A DNA stretch of 64,000 nt from Cytophagales bacterium WSM2-2 (GTDB taxonomy: Bacteria > Bacteroidota > Bacteroidia > Cytophagales > Cyclobacteriaceae), in NCBI GenBank assembly GCA_015472025.1, contig BNHL01000001.1, forward strand, positions 2,391,501-2,455,500, read 5' to 3'. The stretch's first letter is position 1, and every line of letters begins with the position of its first letter. The notes under the pieces are model-generated. The model did no database searches. It was given only the letters and a program-made list of their open reading frames with translations, and was not told the origin of the DNA. A program made the translations under genes and the position numbers. Positions 50,711 to 60,075 of the stretch are shown here, piece by piece.

Positions 50711-51021
50711 AGTTTTTGTTTTGATATTAGGTTTAACTTAGAGTATGCGGATTTTCCGCTTAGCCTAAGTAAAGGCCTAATCCAACCATCCGTTCGGATT
50801 ATCGATCGATCAAGGGAAACACGGGCTGAATGATTTAAAAAATGGCACTATGCTGATCTATTGGTCAGAAACACCGATTCAGCGTCAGCAAAAGATAAAC
50901 TGTCTGGTAAAAGTATTCCCAACTTTGGAATTTATTCCTGCAGATAGCTTAATTTTGGAGGTCGTATAGTTGAAATTTAAGTTGGCACAGTTTTTCAACG
51001 TGTGTCGTTAACCAACGAAAC
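50711..51021. other. 311-bp gene-free promoter region between susC and the TerB-like gene
   Basis: No ORF or RNA gene is evident. Near the susC side there is a small GCGGA-TTT-TCCGC hairpin (50746-50758) and repeated TTAG/CTAAG-type motifs, which may belong to the susC promoter or leader. The rest is AT-rich and presumably carries the divergent TerB-like promoter. Confidence 0.5.
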
Positions 51022-51432
51022 ATGAACTTAAAATCTGCTTTAATCAAACTCTACTTCCTGCTGGTGCATGCCGACGGGGAGTTCAATGATCGTGAAGTGG
51101 CGCTCGGGATTCAGATGGCCAAAACGGAGGGCATTAATGAGGTAGAATTCAAAGCGACCCTCGACTCCCTTCTAAAACGCACCAGTGCCAACATCCAGGC
51201 TGAAGGCATCGAAGAAATCAAGAAACTGGACCATGCCAAACAGATTCGCTGTGTCGCCTGGCTTTGTGTGGTGGCTAATGCCGATGGATTTATGGATAAA
51301 ACGGAATGGCAATTCATCTATAAAATCTATCATAAAGAACTCGGCCTCAATCTGGACGAAATCATGAAAGTGCAAAAAGAATTGGTGGGGATCACGTCCA
51401 AAAAACCGATGATGTTTACAGCCGTTTTATAA
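51022..51432 (+). CDS. TerB-like (DUF533/TerB superfamily) protein
   Basis: A 136-residue soluble helical protein with the TerB pattern: LYFLLVHADGEFNDREVALGI and CVVANADGFMDKTEWQFIY, each an acidic ADGxxxxxE pair that can bind metal. TerB-domain proteins are linked to tellurite-resistance systems and membrane-associated stress complexes, but no other ter gene is here, so function is unknown. Single gene, ending at a bidirectional terminator. Confidence 0.82.
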   Translation: MNLKSALIKLYFLLVHADGEFNDREVALGIQMAKTEGINEVEFKATLDSLLKRTSANIQAEGIEEIKKLDHAKQIRCVAWLCVVANADGFMDKTEWQFIYKIYHKELGLNLDEIMKVQKELVGITSKKPMMFTAVL

Positions 51433-51458
51433 ATATTCGTCAGATCAAAAAAAATAAA

Positions 51459-51481
51459 AAAAGGGACGGTTTGTCCCTTTT
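51459..51481. terminator. Bidirectional terminator
   Basis: AAAAGGGAC (51459-51467) pairs with GTCCCTTTT (51473-51481) around GGTTT, between the convergent TerB-like and lipoprotein genes. Confidence 0.85.
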
Positions 51482-51505
51482 GTTTTTAACTGGATGTTGA
51501 ATCCC

Positions 51506-51901
51506 TTACATCAACTGTATAGTAAAAACGGCTTGTTTGTCTTCCTGGACATTTGTTGTTGAAGGATAGGGGACAACATCATCCAGAGTAATTCGAAGCG
51601 TCTGTGCGCCAATCGTAAAATATTTCGATTCATGAAGCAGAAGCGAAAATGAATTAGCCCCGATTTCAAAATTCACCGAAGCCTGACCGGCCCAAACGCA
51701 ATACACGTCCGAAGGGCAACGACTATCTGAGATAGAAATAACACTGGTGCGAAAAGAGTCTTTCACCCGGGCATCACGAATGAGAACTGACTCATTTTGA
51801 TGGCTCGCAATTTTTGACCCTAAATCAACTTGCTGCTTCACGTCATTATACTGACATCCCAACAGGATCATTGCCCCTGCTGCTTTTAATAACTTATTCA
51901 T
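51506..51901 (-). CDS. Small lipoprotein
   Basis: A 131-residue lipoprotein with lipobox ILLGC (Cys16). The mature part is beta-rich and includes DSRCPSDVYCVWAGQASVNF, a two-Cys motif I recall from many uncharacterised Bacteroidota lipoproteins. Function unknown. The preceding gene on this strand (DUF4199) is 48 bp away, so they may be co-transcribed. Confidence 0.75.
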   Translation of the reverse strand: MNKLLKAAGAMILLGCQYNDVKQQVDLGSKIASHQNESVLIRDARVKDSFRTSVISISDSRCPSDVYCVWAGQASVNFEIGANSFSLLLHESKYFTIGAQTLRITLDDVVPYPSTTNVQEDKQAVFTIQLM

Positions 51902-51949
51902 ACCGTGTTTTTTCCCTTAGACACGACACCTGATCAAAAGGTTCGAAGC

Positions 51950-52483
51950 CTAACTGGCCGGCAAAAATTCCTTTTTGCGGAGGAGCCCGGCGCTGAGAAG
52001 AGAAATGACAAGACCTACCGGGAATATCTCAAACAGAGTGATGCCGAAGCGCACAAACGGATTCCTGTAAAGATCTATAAAGCCATACATCTCTTCTTTG
52101 GCTTTTGAAATTTCAGCAGGGGTCGCACCTTTTGCCTCCATCTTTTTAATATAATGTTCCTGCATTTTTTGTGTGAATTCCTCTCCGATGCTGGCATAGG
52201 AAACTTCCCATGCGAGCGCATACATGACTGATGCGATCACGGTAATCAAAACGCCCACCTTCAGGCCACGACCAAATGTGATTGCTCCATTTTGATGATT
52301 GTCGCGAAAAGATTTAATGCCAAAAAAAACCATCGACAGCGCGATAACCATGGTTGTGTAACCCACGATCTCACCATTGTCAATTTTCAGGGCTCCGGAT
52401 TTGTACATCGGCATGGTGATGAACATCATAGCCGCAACGATTGCACCTGCAATCAATCCATACGTAAGAATTATCTTTTTCAT
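51950..52483 (-). CDS. DUF4199 membrane protein
   Basis: A 177-residue protein with four membrane segments (ILTYGLIAGAIVAAMMFITMP; GYTTMVIALSMVFFGIK; GLKVGVLITVIASVMYALAW; FEIFPVGLVISLLSAGLL) and the cytoplasmic helical segment ending in EEMYGFIDLYRNP. This is the DUF4199 pattern found widely in Bacteroidota. Function unknown. Confidence 0.85.
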   Translation of the reverse strand: MKKIILTYGLIAGAIVAAMMFITMPMYKSGALKIDNGEIVGYTTMVIALSMVFFGIKSFRDNHQNGAITFGRGLKVGVLITVIASVMYALAWEVSYASIGEEFTQKMQEHYIKKMEAKGATPAEISKAKEEMYGFIDLYRNPFVRFGITLFEIFPVGLVISLLSAGLLRKKEFLPAS

Positions 52484-52591
52484 AGTATTTGTTTTTTGCT
52501 CAAAACAAGCCTAATGGACACACCTGGCCTTCACCTAAAAGTATGATTATTCTGAATTTTAGTGAATTCACCTAAAATGATGAACCTGACT

Positions 52592-53014
52592 TCAGGGTAT
52601 TAGCCTCAATTCTTTTCCTTTTTGGACAGCTTGCGTTCTCCGATTTACCTCAAGTTTCAGGAAAAGATTGGAGGTGTGTGTTTTTATAGTGTTGAGTGAT
52701 ACGAATAGCTTGTCGGCAATTTCCTGGTTGGACAGTCCCTGCGCCATAAGTTGCAGCACCTCATGTTCCCGCTTGCTCACACCCAGGCGCTGAAGTTCAG
52801 ATTCATTCAGGACAAAATCGGGAGAAGCAATAATCACTTTTTTCCTGGTGAGTTTCAGCCCCGCCCATATTCCGAGGGTGGTAAAAAGGACTGCGAGGGC
52901 ACTCACATAAAACTCCATCGACAAATCCCGGACATAGAAACGGAACTCCAGCTGCTTCAACAAGAAAACGAGGACTGCCAAGGCCAAGCCGTAGAGAATG
53001 ATGGTTCGCTTCAT
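52592..53014 (-). CDS. Membrane-anchored LuxR-type HTH regulator
   Basis: A 140-residue protein with two N-terminal hydrophobic segments (IILYGLALAVLVFLL; FYVSALAVLFTTLGIWAGL) and a C-terminal LuxR/GerE helix-turn-helix: LGVSKREHEVLQLMAQGLSN, QEIADKLFVSLNTIKTHTSNL. The joined membrane anchor and DNA-binding domain suggest transcription control at the membrane. It precedes, in the same direction, the DUF4199 gene, which it may regulate; the adjacent upstream gene is a membrane protein with an uncharted role. Confidence 0.85.
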   Translation of the reverse strand: MKRTIILYGLALAVLVFLLKQLEFRFYVRDLSMEFYVSALAVLFTTLGIWAGLKLTRKKVIIASPDFVLNESELQRLGVSKREHEVLQLMAQGLSNQEIADKLFVSLNTIKTHTSNLFLKLEVNRRTQAVQKGKELRLIP

Positions 53015-53033
53015 CTACGGCAAAATAAACATC

Positions 53034-53594
53034 TTATTTTGATCCTGCGGAGGCCAGTCTCTTTTTGTAAGAAAAATGCAGGAGCACAGCCAACACAATC
53101 AGACACACACTTATAAATAAAGCCACCAGATACATTTGTGACAGTGGAACAGACATCCCGATAATCAAAGCTCCAACCGAGATCAGTATCGAGAAGACAG
53201 CATACAGTTTAGTATTATAGTACCAGGAATACGGAAAAAAGTGAGCACCGGTAATGATTACGTAAACCATTACAAAATAATCCGGCTCTTTCGATAGCGT
53301 AAAAATCAGGAAAGGAAAATAAACGAGCTGAGCAAAATTCAGCCACAGTCCCAATGGTTGCAACGGGTTTTCTTTTATAGTCCAGGTTGTCTTATAGACT
53401 TTTGAAAGCAGAAGTGCCAACGGCAACACGACTGCCCCGACAAAGAATGTCAATACGGATTTGCTGTGTGATGAATAGGGGAGCGTCCAGATGTAGGTGA
53501 TGCCCAACCAGACGATGCTGGCGGAAGTAATAAAATCGATCCCGTTTTTTGCTTTGATGGATAGTTCCGTACGAAGTTGGTTAAGGTCTGCCAT
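53034..53594 (-). CDS. Hypothetical membrane protein
   Basis: A 186-residue inner-membrane protein with about five hydrophobic segments (FITSASIVWLGITYIWTLPY; VLTFFVGAVVLPLALLLS; LWLNFAQLVYFPFLIFTL; FVMVYVIITGAHFFPYSWYY; YLVALFISVCLIVLAVLL). I recognise no enzymatic motif. It resembles DUF7010-like or DUF308-like small membrane proteins only loosely. It ends 19 bp before the LuxR-type gene, so they are probably one unit. Confidence 0.75.
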   Translation of the reverse strand: MADLNQLRTELSIKAKNGIDFITSASIVWLGITYIWTLPYSSHSKSVLTFFVGAVVLPLALLLSKVYKTTWTIKENPLQPLGLWLNFAQLVYFPFLIFTLSKEPDYFVMVYVIITGAHFFPYSWYYNTKLYAVFSILISVGALIIGMSVPLSQMYLVALFISVCLIVLAVLLHFSYKKRLASAGSK

Positions 53595-53703
53595 AGGTTT
53601 TGAAGTTTGAATGAATAACGAGCGTGGCGCCTTTGCGATAAAAAATATTGACGAAGCGCATGATTTCCTATATTAGTTGAAACGAACCAATGACCAACTG
53701 CCT

Positions 53704-54108
53704 ATGAGTCAATCCAACGTAAAACTGTCTGCTTTTTTCGCACCACAACTGACATTGAAAAATGTTCTGGATGCAATGAAGTTTTATGAAAAAGCATTTG
53801 GTGCTGTCGAATTGCGAAGATGGAGTAACCCGGATGGTACGGTACATGTGGCTGAAATGGCGATTGACGGTGCGTTATTTCATTTGCACCAGGAAAATTC
53901 TAATTCAAAACGACTCAGTCCTGAGACGGTAAACGCAGCGACCTCCCTGATTGGAATATTTGTTCATGACCCTCATGAAGTAGTAAAAAATATTGCCGCT
54001 GCCGGAGGCACCGTGGTAAATCCGGTACAAGATTATGACTATGGCTATCGGCAGGGCGTGGTGGTAGATCCTTTCGGCCATCAATGGATAATCGAGAAAA
54101 AAATTTAG
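53704..54108 (+). CDS. VOC-family (glyoxalase/PhnB-like) protein
   Basis: A 134-residue protein from the ATG at 53704 (MSQSNVKLSAFFAPQL); the TTG upstream at 53677 is less likely. It shows the PhnB/YdcJ-like vicinal-oxygen-chelate fold: LKNVLDAMKFYEKAFGAVEL, HVAEMAIDGALFHLHQE, and the closing VVVDPFGHQWIIEKK. Substrate unknown. Confidence 0.87.
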   Translation: MSQSNVKLSAFFAPQLTLKNVLDAMKFYEKAFGAVELRRWSNPDGTVHVAEMAIDGALFHLHQENSNSKRLSPETVNAATSLIGIFVHDPHEVVKNIAAAGGTVVNPVQDYDYGYRQGVVVDPFGHQWIIEKKI

Positions 54109-54224
54109 GTTACAATCGTTTTTTTCGAGGCCGGATTATCCAGGATTGGAAATTTTCACTCTTATTAAGGTAATTTTTTCACATCGGTTTTTTGATAAGG
54201 ATTTCATGGCACAAATTGCAATGC

Positions 54225-54246
54225 GATAGTAATTGAAATTACTATC
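54225..54246. promoter_or_regulatory. Perfect 22-bp palindrome upstream of the AAA+ gene
   Basis: GATAGTAATT-GA-AATTACTATC has 10-bp arms and a 2-bp centre. It lies 28 bp before the ATG at 54275 and probably overlaps or abuts the promoter. It could be an operator; no regulator gene is adjacent. Confidence 0.6.
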
Positions 54247-54274
54247 TTAGTCATTTCAAAAATCACACAAAGTC

Positions 54275-56074
54275 ATGCCCGACAATAATGAAAGCAATCC
54301 GCAAGGGACGTCTAAGCCCATGCCAATTAAATACAAATTCCGCGACTTGAAAGTCCACTCATCGGATGAGTGGATGGCTGATGCAACAAAAAAGTATCGC
54401 AAGGTTTTCGATCGCTACGAAACAACCTATATGCGTGTGGAGTTTTCTTTTTTTAATAAACTTTTTGACGAAGACGAATGGGAAGCTTCTTTCAATCTAA
54501 AGTGCTTTCACGTCAACGGCAGTCAGAAAAATGAACTCTGCAATGTTGAGCAAAAACGTAAAGTCCTGAAAGACGAAAACATTGTTTACATCCGTGATTC
54601 GTGGGGACAGGCGACACTGGGTACCTATTGGTTCAAGGGAGATTATTTGTGGGAGGGGTTCATTGATGGAGTAAAAGTTGGTGAAGCAAAATTCTATGTT
54701 GAAGATGTCGGGCCTTCAAAACCCGAAGAGAATCTTTTTTTCGAAATAGATTCAATCAAATTGTATGAAGGAGATAGTAATGCATTCCAGCTTCCGCAGA
54801 AAAAATTCCTGAAAAAATTCAGTCAAAAAGATACACGTTTCGTTTGGGCTGAATTCAATTTCAAAAGCAAGTCACCGAAAGATTTTTACGTTGAGCTCTT
54901 TTTCAATTTTTACGATAAAGCCGGACAACTCAAAGGAAGCAGCTCGTACCTCTCTTATGTAACTACCAACACCATTGGGAAAATTTATACCATCAATCCC
55001 GGTTGGGGAGGCGATACACCCGGGCGTTGGAAAAGCGACTCGTACACGATGGAAGTCATTTTCATGGACACGCTAATTGCTACAGTGCCGTTCCAGGTAG
55101 GTGACGCTTTTGATGAAGGGCAGGCTGCGGTGATCACCGATACAGCCCAGCTTTTCAAACAGGCAGGATCATCAGCTTCCGTTTCTCCAAATAAAAACCT
55201 GGACGACATTCTCAACGAAAGCCTTGCTGAATTGAACTCCCTCACCGGTCTTGACAGCGTCAAACAAGAAGTCAACGAGATGGTGAAACTGGTTCGCTTT
55301 TACCAGGAGACTGGAAAGGACATCCTCAATAAATTTTCATTACACACCGTGTTTACGGGAAATCCCGGCACTGGTAAAACAACCGTAGCCAGGATTCTGT
55401 CCCGTATTTATAAAGGACTAGGCATATTGGAAAAAGGTCATTTGATCGAGGTTGACCGGGAAGGTTTGGTGGCAGGTTATGTAGGCCAGACTGCACTTAA
55501 GACTGGCGAGAAGATCAATGAAGCCATGGGCGGTATTCTGTTCATTGATGAGGCGTACTCACTTGCACAGGAAAAAGGAGCACAGCATGATTTTGGCGGT
55601 GAGGCTATCCAGATCATCCTGAAGAGAATGGAGGACATGCGTGGAAAATTCGGAGTGATTGTAGCGGGATACACCGAAAATATGAGCGAATTCATCAACT
55701 CCAACCCAGGGCTAAAATCACGCTTCGACAAGTATTTTACTTTTGACGATTATGCAGCTGATGAAATGCACACCATTGCTCAGTCTTTGTTCACAAAAGA
55801 GGGTGTTGTGCTTGATCCTGCGGCAACCTCACACTTAAGAAATTATTTCTCTTTCCTATATGACTCACGCGATCGGCACTTCGGCAATGCCCGCACGGTA
55901 CGCCAGGTTGTCGGTGAATCAGTGAAGAATCAAAACCTCCGTCTTGCATCCATGAAAAAAGAAGAACGCACAAAAGAATTGATGGAGATAATCATTCTCG
56001 ATGACGTGAAGGAATTCGAAATCAAGGAAGTTCAGGAGAAACCAAAGATAGGCTTCAGAACAGGCGGAAATTAA
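54275..56074 (+). CDS. CbbX/CfxQ-type AAA+ ATPase with duplicated N-terminal beta domain
   Basis: A 599-residue protein. Residues ~305-575 form a CbxX/CfqX AAA+ module: LNSLTGLDSVKQEVNEMVKL, Walker A GNPGTGKTT (362-370), Walker B GILFIDEAYSL (420-430), sensor region VIVAGYTENM, arginine-finger-type NPGLKSRFDKYF. Residues ~20-145 and ~155-277 are two related beta-rich repeats: RVEFSFFNKLF and WAEFNFKSKSP align, as do DSWGQATLGTYWFKGD and PGWGGDTPGRWKSD. The duplicated part may recognise a substrate or partner. No Rubisco genes are present, so activation of another enzyme or a stress role is more likely. Confidence 0.88.
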   Translation: MPDNNESNPQGTSKPMPIKYKFRDLKVHSSDEWMADATKKYRKVFDRYETTYMRVEFSFFNKLFDEDEWEASFNLKCFHVNGSQKNELCNVEQKRKVLKDENIVYIRDSWGQATLGTYWFKGDYLWEGFIDGVKVGEAKFYVEDVGPSKPEENLFFEIDSIKLYEGDSNAFQLPQKKFLKKFSQKDTRFVWAEFNFKSKSPKDFYVELFFNFYDKAGQLKGSSSYLSYVTTNTIGKIYTINPGWGGDTPGRWKSDSYTMEVIFMDTLIATVPFQVGDAFDEGQAAVITDTAQLFKQAGSSASVSPNKNLDDILNESLAELNSLTGLDSVKQEVNEMVKLVRFYQETGKDILNKFSLHTVFTGNPGTGKTTVARILSRIYKGLGILEKGHLIEVDREGLVAGYVGQTALKTGEKINEAMGGILFIDEAYSLAQEKGAQHDFGGEAIQIILKRMEDMRGKFGVIVAGYTENMSEFINSNPGLKSRFDKYFTFDDYAADEMHTIAQSLFTKEGVVLDPAATSHLRNYFSFLYDSRDRHFGNARTVRQVVGESVKNQNLRLASMKKEERTKELMEIIILDDVKEFEIKEVQEKPKIGFRTGGN

Positions 56075-56736
56075 TTTTTTCGGGTGCGGTTGATCCAAGC
56101 CTCCGCGATGATCAGGTGAAGCGTAAAACCGATCCAAAGGGCAGCGCCAAAAAAATCGTGAGCAGTCAAGCCGGTGAATCGGCTCGTGGCAAGAAATATT
56201 CCTACGATAGGTCGTGTGGTTGTCACTGCCATGCCAATCGCAAACGCACGGATCATCCATTCGCGATGCTGTTCAATTTTTTTCTGACGAATTAGTACGA
56301 AAGCCCTGACAAGCGAAAACAAAAACAGGATTCCAAAGAAAGTAGTGGCAGCAGTTTCGCTAACTCCGCTGATCGCCATTTTAAAACCCATTACGATTCC
56401 GGAAACACCAATTACTCCTCCTAGTATTAGTAACACGCGTCCGTTCCACCGATGAAATTCCGGCCACTTCGACCGGATGGATTTTGAGAATTGGAGTAGT
56501 CCCATCAAAATGAAAAGAAGGGCAGGCAAGATGTGAAGCAAAGTGAGCACCGGGTTGTTAACAAAACCTTCTTCAGGAAATGCAGGCATTCCCGGGGGAG
56601 GGGGCGTTGGCTGATAGCGACCTTCTAAAACGGGAACAAGAAAGAATGTTCTCCTCACAACGATTAGAACAGCAATTAATGACAAGAAAAAAGCTGTTGT
56701 CCAGACTAATTTGTTTTTTGGCACAATACCGTTCAC
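56071..56736 (-). CDS. DUF2306 membrane protein
   Basis: A 221-residue protein with about six membrane segments (LIAVLIVVRRTFFLVPV; PVLTLLHILPALLFILMGLLQF; GRVLLILGGVIGVSGIVMGF; TTFFGILFLFSLVRAFVLI). The EHREWMIRAFAIGMA and FHRWNGRVLLILGG motifs are typical of DUF2306. Function unknown; a haem or quinone role has been suggested for relatives from motif only. It ends in a 4-bp overlap with the convergent AAA+ gene. Confidence 0.83.
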   Translation of the reverse strand: MNGIVPKNKLVWTTAFFLSLIAVLIVVRRTFFLVPVLEGRYQPTPPPPGMPAFPEEGFVNNPVLTLLHILPALLFILMGLLQFSKSIRSKWPEFHRWNGRVLLILGGVIGVSGIVMGFKMAISGVSETAATTFFGILFLFSLVRAFVLIRQKKIEQHREWMIRAFAIGMAVTTTRPIVGIFLATSRFTGLTAHDFFGAALWIGFTLHLIIAEAWINRTRKN

Positions 56737-56829
56737 GGGTGATTTTCACATTCAGACGAATGAACGAATACCTTGTTACACTTTGTGAGGGTAGATGCAC
56801 AATCTGTTTTCTAAGGAATTACCGTAAAT

Positions 56830-58770
56830 TTGCTAACCAGGATTTGGCGTTTTATGAAAAGGTATCTGTTCCTCAGTCTTACCTTACTATCTATTTCAGC
56901 GGCTGGTCAGTCAGCAAAACCAGACAGCCTGCTCAATTCTATATTGTCTAAACCGGACGATACATTAAAAGTCGTACTCCTTAATCGGTACTCTACTTCT
57001 ATTCGGGAAAACAACGGCAACGAGGCCCTCAGGGTAGCAGATATAGCCAAATCAATTGCTGAAAAATTGAATTTCCGTAAGGGATTGGCTCCCATTCTTG
57101 AAAATACCGGATGGATATCTTACCGGCGAGGCAACTATGCAAAAGCATTAGCACTTGGAACAGAAGCATTGAAGATTTACAATGAATTCGGAGACAAACG
57201 AGGCGCTGCGAATTGTTCAAATAATATCAGCGCAATTCTCACGGAGCAAGGGCGGCACGATGACGCATTGCGAATTTTAAGGAGGGCATTCCTAATAGCG
57301 CAAGAACTTGGTGAGTATGGAGTGATGGCGCGCTGTGCCAACAATGCTGCATTGAATTTTCTACCGAAACATCAGCTCGACTCAGCCCTTTACTACACCC
57401 AATTAGCTATTGAACTTGGGGCAAAGGCGAAGGATGAATACAGGATAGCTTTTGCAAAGCGTACGCTCGGAGATATTTTCATGGAAAAGAAAAATTATGA
57501 AGGAGCCAGGAAAAATCTTTTTGAAGCGCTGATACCCAGCAATCGGGGTGGCAATGTTTTTTTGGAAGCTTCTACCTTGTATCGTATCGGCAAGACTTAT
57601 TTTTTAAGTAAGGAGTATGATCAGGCGCTGATCTATCTGAATAAAAACAAGGTCATAGCGGAAAAATTTGGATTTAAAAGCGAACTGGAGAGAACGTATA
57701 AAATGATGGCTGACATCTATCGGGTTAAAAACGATATGGCTAAAGTTGTTTTGTACACAGACAAATATCTTATTGTCCACGATTCTCTTCTCATTCAGCG
57801 AAGTAATGAGCGAATGGCGCTTAACCAGGCGAAATTTGAATCGGACCTTCAACAAGCACAGATTGATTTGTTGAAAAAAGATTCTCTCTTGAAAGAGGAA
57901 GAACTAAAAGGTAAGCAACTTTGGAACAACATCTTTATTGGTGGATTAATAGTACTTGCAGGGATCGGGATCGTGTTATACTATACCAATCTCCGTGTAA
58001 AAAAATACAACATTGATCTTCAGGAACGCAACCGCAAGATCAATGAGCAGACCATTCAGTTGCGTGATTTGAATGCTACAAAAGACAAAATCTTTTCCAT
58101 TATAAGCCATGATCTACGTAGTCCGTTGGCGAGCTTGCGCGGACTGATGGATTTGGCAAGTGGAGCCAATCTTTCACAAGAGGAATTTCTTCGTTTTGCC
58201 AAGAGTCTTAAAAACAATCTGGACTACGTCAGTGACGACCTCGACAATTTATTGAGTTGGGCCCGGTCACAGTCGAAAGGAATTGTGCCTCAATTCGGCC
58301 CCAGTAATCCTTTCAGTATTGTGAAAGAGCTTCACGATTTGTACGGTGAAGCCGCGCGTATGAAAAACATCGAACTTGAGAATACCATCGATGAATCTGT
58401 ACATATTCACGCTGATCGCAATCACCTGAAATTAATTCTACGCAATCTCATCGGAAATTCTATCAAATTCAGCGACAATGGTGGAAATGTGTCAACTGCC
58501 TGCCACGTGCATAGCGGCAAAGTTGCGTTATCAGTCACCGACCGTGGAAAGGGAATGTCTGAAGAGGAGGTTGAAAAATTATTCTTTATTGGCACTCATT
58601 TTACCACGCGAGGTACGAATAATGAGAAGGGCCTTGGTATCGGTTTACTGCTTGTAAAAGAATTTGTAGAAAAAAACAACGGCACTATTTCTGTAGTAAG
58701 CGAATTGGGGAAAGGGTCTACTTTCACTATTATGCTTCAGGGCCACTCGGCATCAGCGCCAGTGAATTAA
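56830..58770 (+). CDS. TPR-sensor histidine kinase
   Basis: A 646-residue kinase. A short hydrophobic leader (KRYLFLSLTLLSISAAGQ) is followed by TPR-like repeats (about 50-330; RRGNYAKALALGTEALKIY, SKEYDQALIYLNKNKVI), one membrane helix (IFIGGLIVLAGIGIVLYY, ~370), a coiled coil, a HisKA domain (KIFSIISHDLRSPLASLRGL) and a HATPase domain (NLIGNSIKFSDNGGN; GLGIGLLLVKEFVE). The periplasmic TPR domain presumably senses a protein or peptide. No partner response regulator is adjacent. Confidence 0.92.
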   Translation: MLTRIWRFMKRYLFLSLTLLSISAAGQSAKPDSLLNSILSKPDDTLKVVLLNRYSTSIRENNGNEALRVADIAKSIAEKLNFRKGLAPILENTGWISYRRGNYAKALALGTEALKIYNEFGDKRGAANCSNNISAILTEQGRHDDALRILRRAFLIAQELGEYGVMARCANNAALNFLPKHQLDSALYYTQLAIELGAKAKDEYRIAFAKRTLGDIFMEKKNYEGARKNLFEALIPSNRGGNVFLEASTLYRIGKTYFLSKEYDQALIYLNKNKVIAEKFGFKSELERTYKMMADIYRVKNDMAKVVLYTDKYLIVHDSLLIQRSNERMALNQAKFESDLQQAQIDLLKKDSLLKEEELKGKQLWNNIFIGGLIVLAGIGIVLYYTNLRVKKYNIDLQERNRKINEQTIQLRDLNATKDKIFSIISHDLRSPLASLRGLMDLASGANLSQEEFLRFAKSLKNNLDYVSDDLDNLLSWARSQSKGIVPQFGPSNPFSIVKELHDLYGEAARMKNIELENTIDESVHIHADRNHLKLILRNLIGNSIKFSDNGGNVSTACHVHSGKVALSVTDRGKGMSEEEVEKLFFIGTHFTTRGTNNEKGLGIGLLLVKEFVEKNNGTISVVSELGKGSTFTIMLQGHSASAPVN

Positions 58771-58793
58771 TCGTTTGGTGTATCTTGAGGGCT

Positions 58794-59474
58794 ATGAATC
58801 CATTGGTATTACTTCATGGGGCATTGGGTGCTTCATCACAACTTCAGCCTCTGGCAAAAAAACTGGAAGAGCGAGGGCGAAAAGTTTTTTTACTGAACTT
58901 CTCAGGCCACAGCGGTCAGGAATTTTCAAAGAATGGATTTGGAATTGAAGTATTTGCCAGTGACCTGGCAACACTGCTCGATACCAAAGGACTTGAGCAG
59001 GCAGATGTTTTTGGATATAGTATGGGGGGTTATGTGACCTTGTGGCTTGCGCATTTACATCCGAATCGTTTGGGAAAAATCGTTACGCTTGGAACCAAGT
59101 TCGATTGGAGTCCCGAGTCCGCAGAAAAAGAAATCAGGAAAATGAATGCGGATAAAATAGAAGAAAAAATTCCAGCCTTCGCACGACTGCTTCAGCAACG
59201 CCATGCGCCCAACGATTGGAGAGACGTTTTACAGAAGACGGCAGGCATGATGCATAGTCTCGGACAAAAGCCGTTGCTAACAGAAACGGTTTTACAAAAG
59301 ATTGGACCTTCAGTGCGTGTTTTGCTCGGCGATCAGGATGATATGGCCGATTTAAGTTTCTCAAAGCAAGTTGCTGCCTGGTTGCCCACCGCAAAATTTG
59401 AATTGCTTCCCAATACGCCTCACCCAATTGAAAAAGCCGATCTGGACATGTTGGTCAGGCTCATCAACGGTTGA
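58794..59474 (+). CDS. Alpha/beta hydrolase
   Basis: A 226-residue single-domain hydrolase starting at the ATG at 58794 (MNPLVLLHGALGASSQ); TTG at 58785 is less likely. Nucleophile elbow GYSMGGYV, oxyanion region HGALG, Asp in LLGDQDDM and His in NTPHPIEK. Cytosolic; substrate unknown. Its 3' end overlaps the convergent NIPSNAP gene by 11 bp. Confidence 0.88.
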   Translation: MNPLVLLHGALGASSQLQPLAKKLEERGRKVFLLNFSGHSGQEFSKNGFGIEVFASDLATLLDTKGLEQADVFGYSMGGYVTLWLAHLHPNRLGKIVTLGTKFDWSPESAEKEIRKMNADKIEEKIPAFARLLQQRHAPNDWRDVLQKTAGMMHSLGQKPLLTETVLQKIGPSVRVLLGDQDDMADLSFSKQVAAWLPTAKFELLPNTPHPIEKADLDMLVRLING

Positions 59475-59889
59475 CCAATAGAGATTTTGATGGCGAATAG
59501 TCTTTCAGGTAAAGGACGCGGTCTTGTATTTCGCCAACTAGCTCTCCGTGTTTTGCGGCCATTTGTTTCTTGATCTCGATCCATTCTTTATCCGCTTTGA
59601 ATTTTGCCCAACTGTCGTCCAATGTTTTTTTGTCAGGCCACTCCAGCAGGTAAACAAATTCAGTACGGTTCGGTTGCTCAGATTCCCAGATGGCAACAAT
59701 CTTGAATCCGTATGTCTTCATAATTCGTGCAGCATGGTCACGGAATCGCTCGTGGAATGCTTCCTTATTGTTTTTGAATATTTCATAGATACGCAGTTCG
59801 TGGATAGGCTCATTGACCTGGGAAACGACTGGCATAGCAAGACAACAGAAAAGACTAATGCAGACAATTAACCGCAGAAGATTTTTCAT
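59464..59889 (-). CDS. Exported NIPSNAP-family protein
   Basis: A 141-residue protein with a signal peptide (NLLRLIVCISLFCCLAMPVVS) and the NIPSNAP core: HELRIYEIFKNNKEAFHERF, GFKIVAIWESEQPNRTEFVYLLEW, KADKEWIEIKKQM. Ferredoxin-like fold proteins of unknown reaction. Single gene. Confidence 0.85.
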   Translation of the reverse strand: MKNLLRLIVCISLFCCLAMPVVSQVNEPIHELRIYEIFKNNKEAFHERFRDHAARIMKTYGFKIVAIWESEQPNRTEFVYLLEWPDKKTLDDSWAKFKADKEWIEIKKQMAAKHGELVGEIQDRVLYLKDYSPSKSLLVNR

Positions 59890-60075
59890 AAGGGTGGTTG
59901 GGTTAAAATGGTAGACCGAAAATAATCATTCTTTTTCAGGTCAATGCAAACGTGTGTAATGGCCCTGAAACGGAGTAGGAACCGTTAATCCTGGCTGATT
60001 CACAATACATTACAAGAGTTTATTTAATTTCGCATCCTGATAGGACCGTCCCCACCGGTAATCGTTGGACTTTAC

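Noticed and set aside
51022..51432. Tellurite-resistance operon
   Set aside because: Only a lone TerB-like domain protein; no terA, C, D, E or Z genes.
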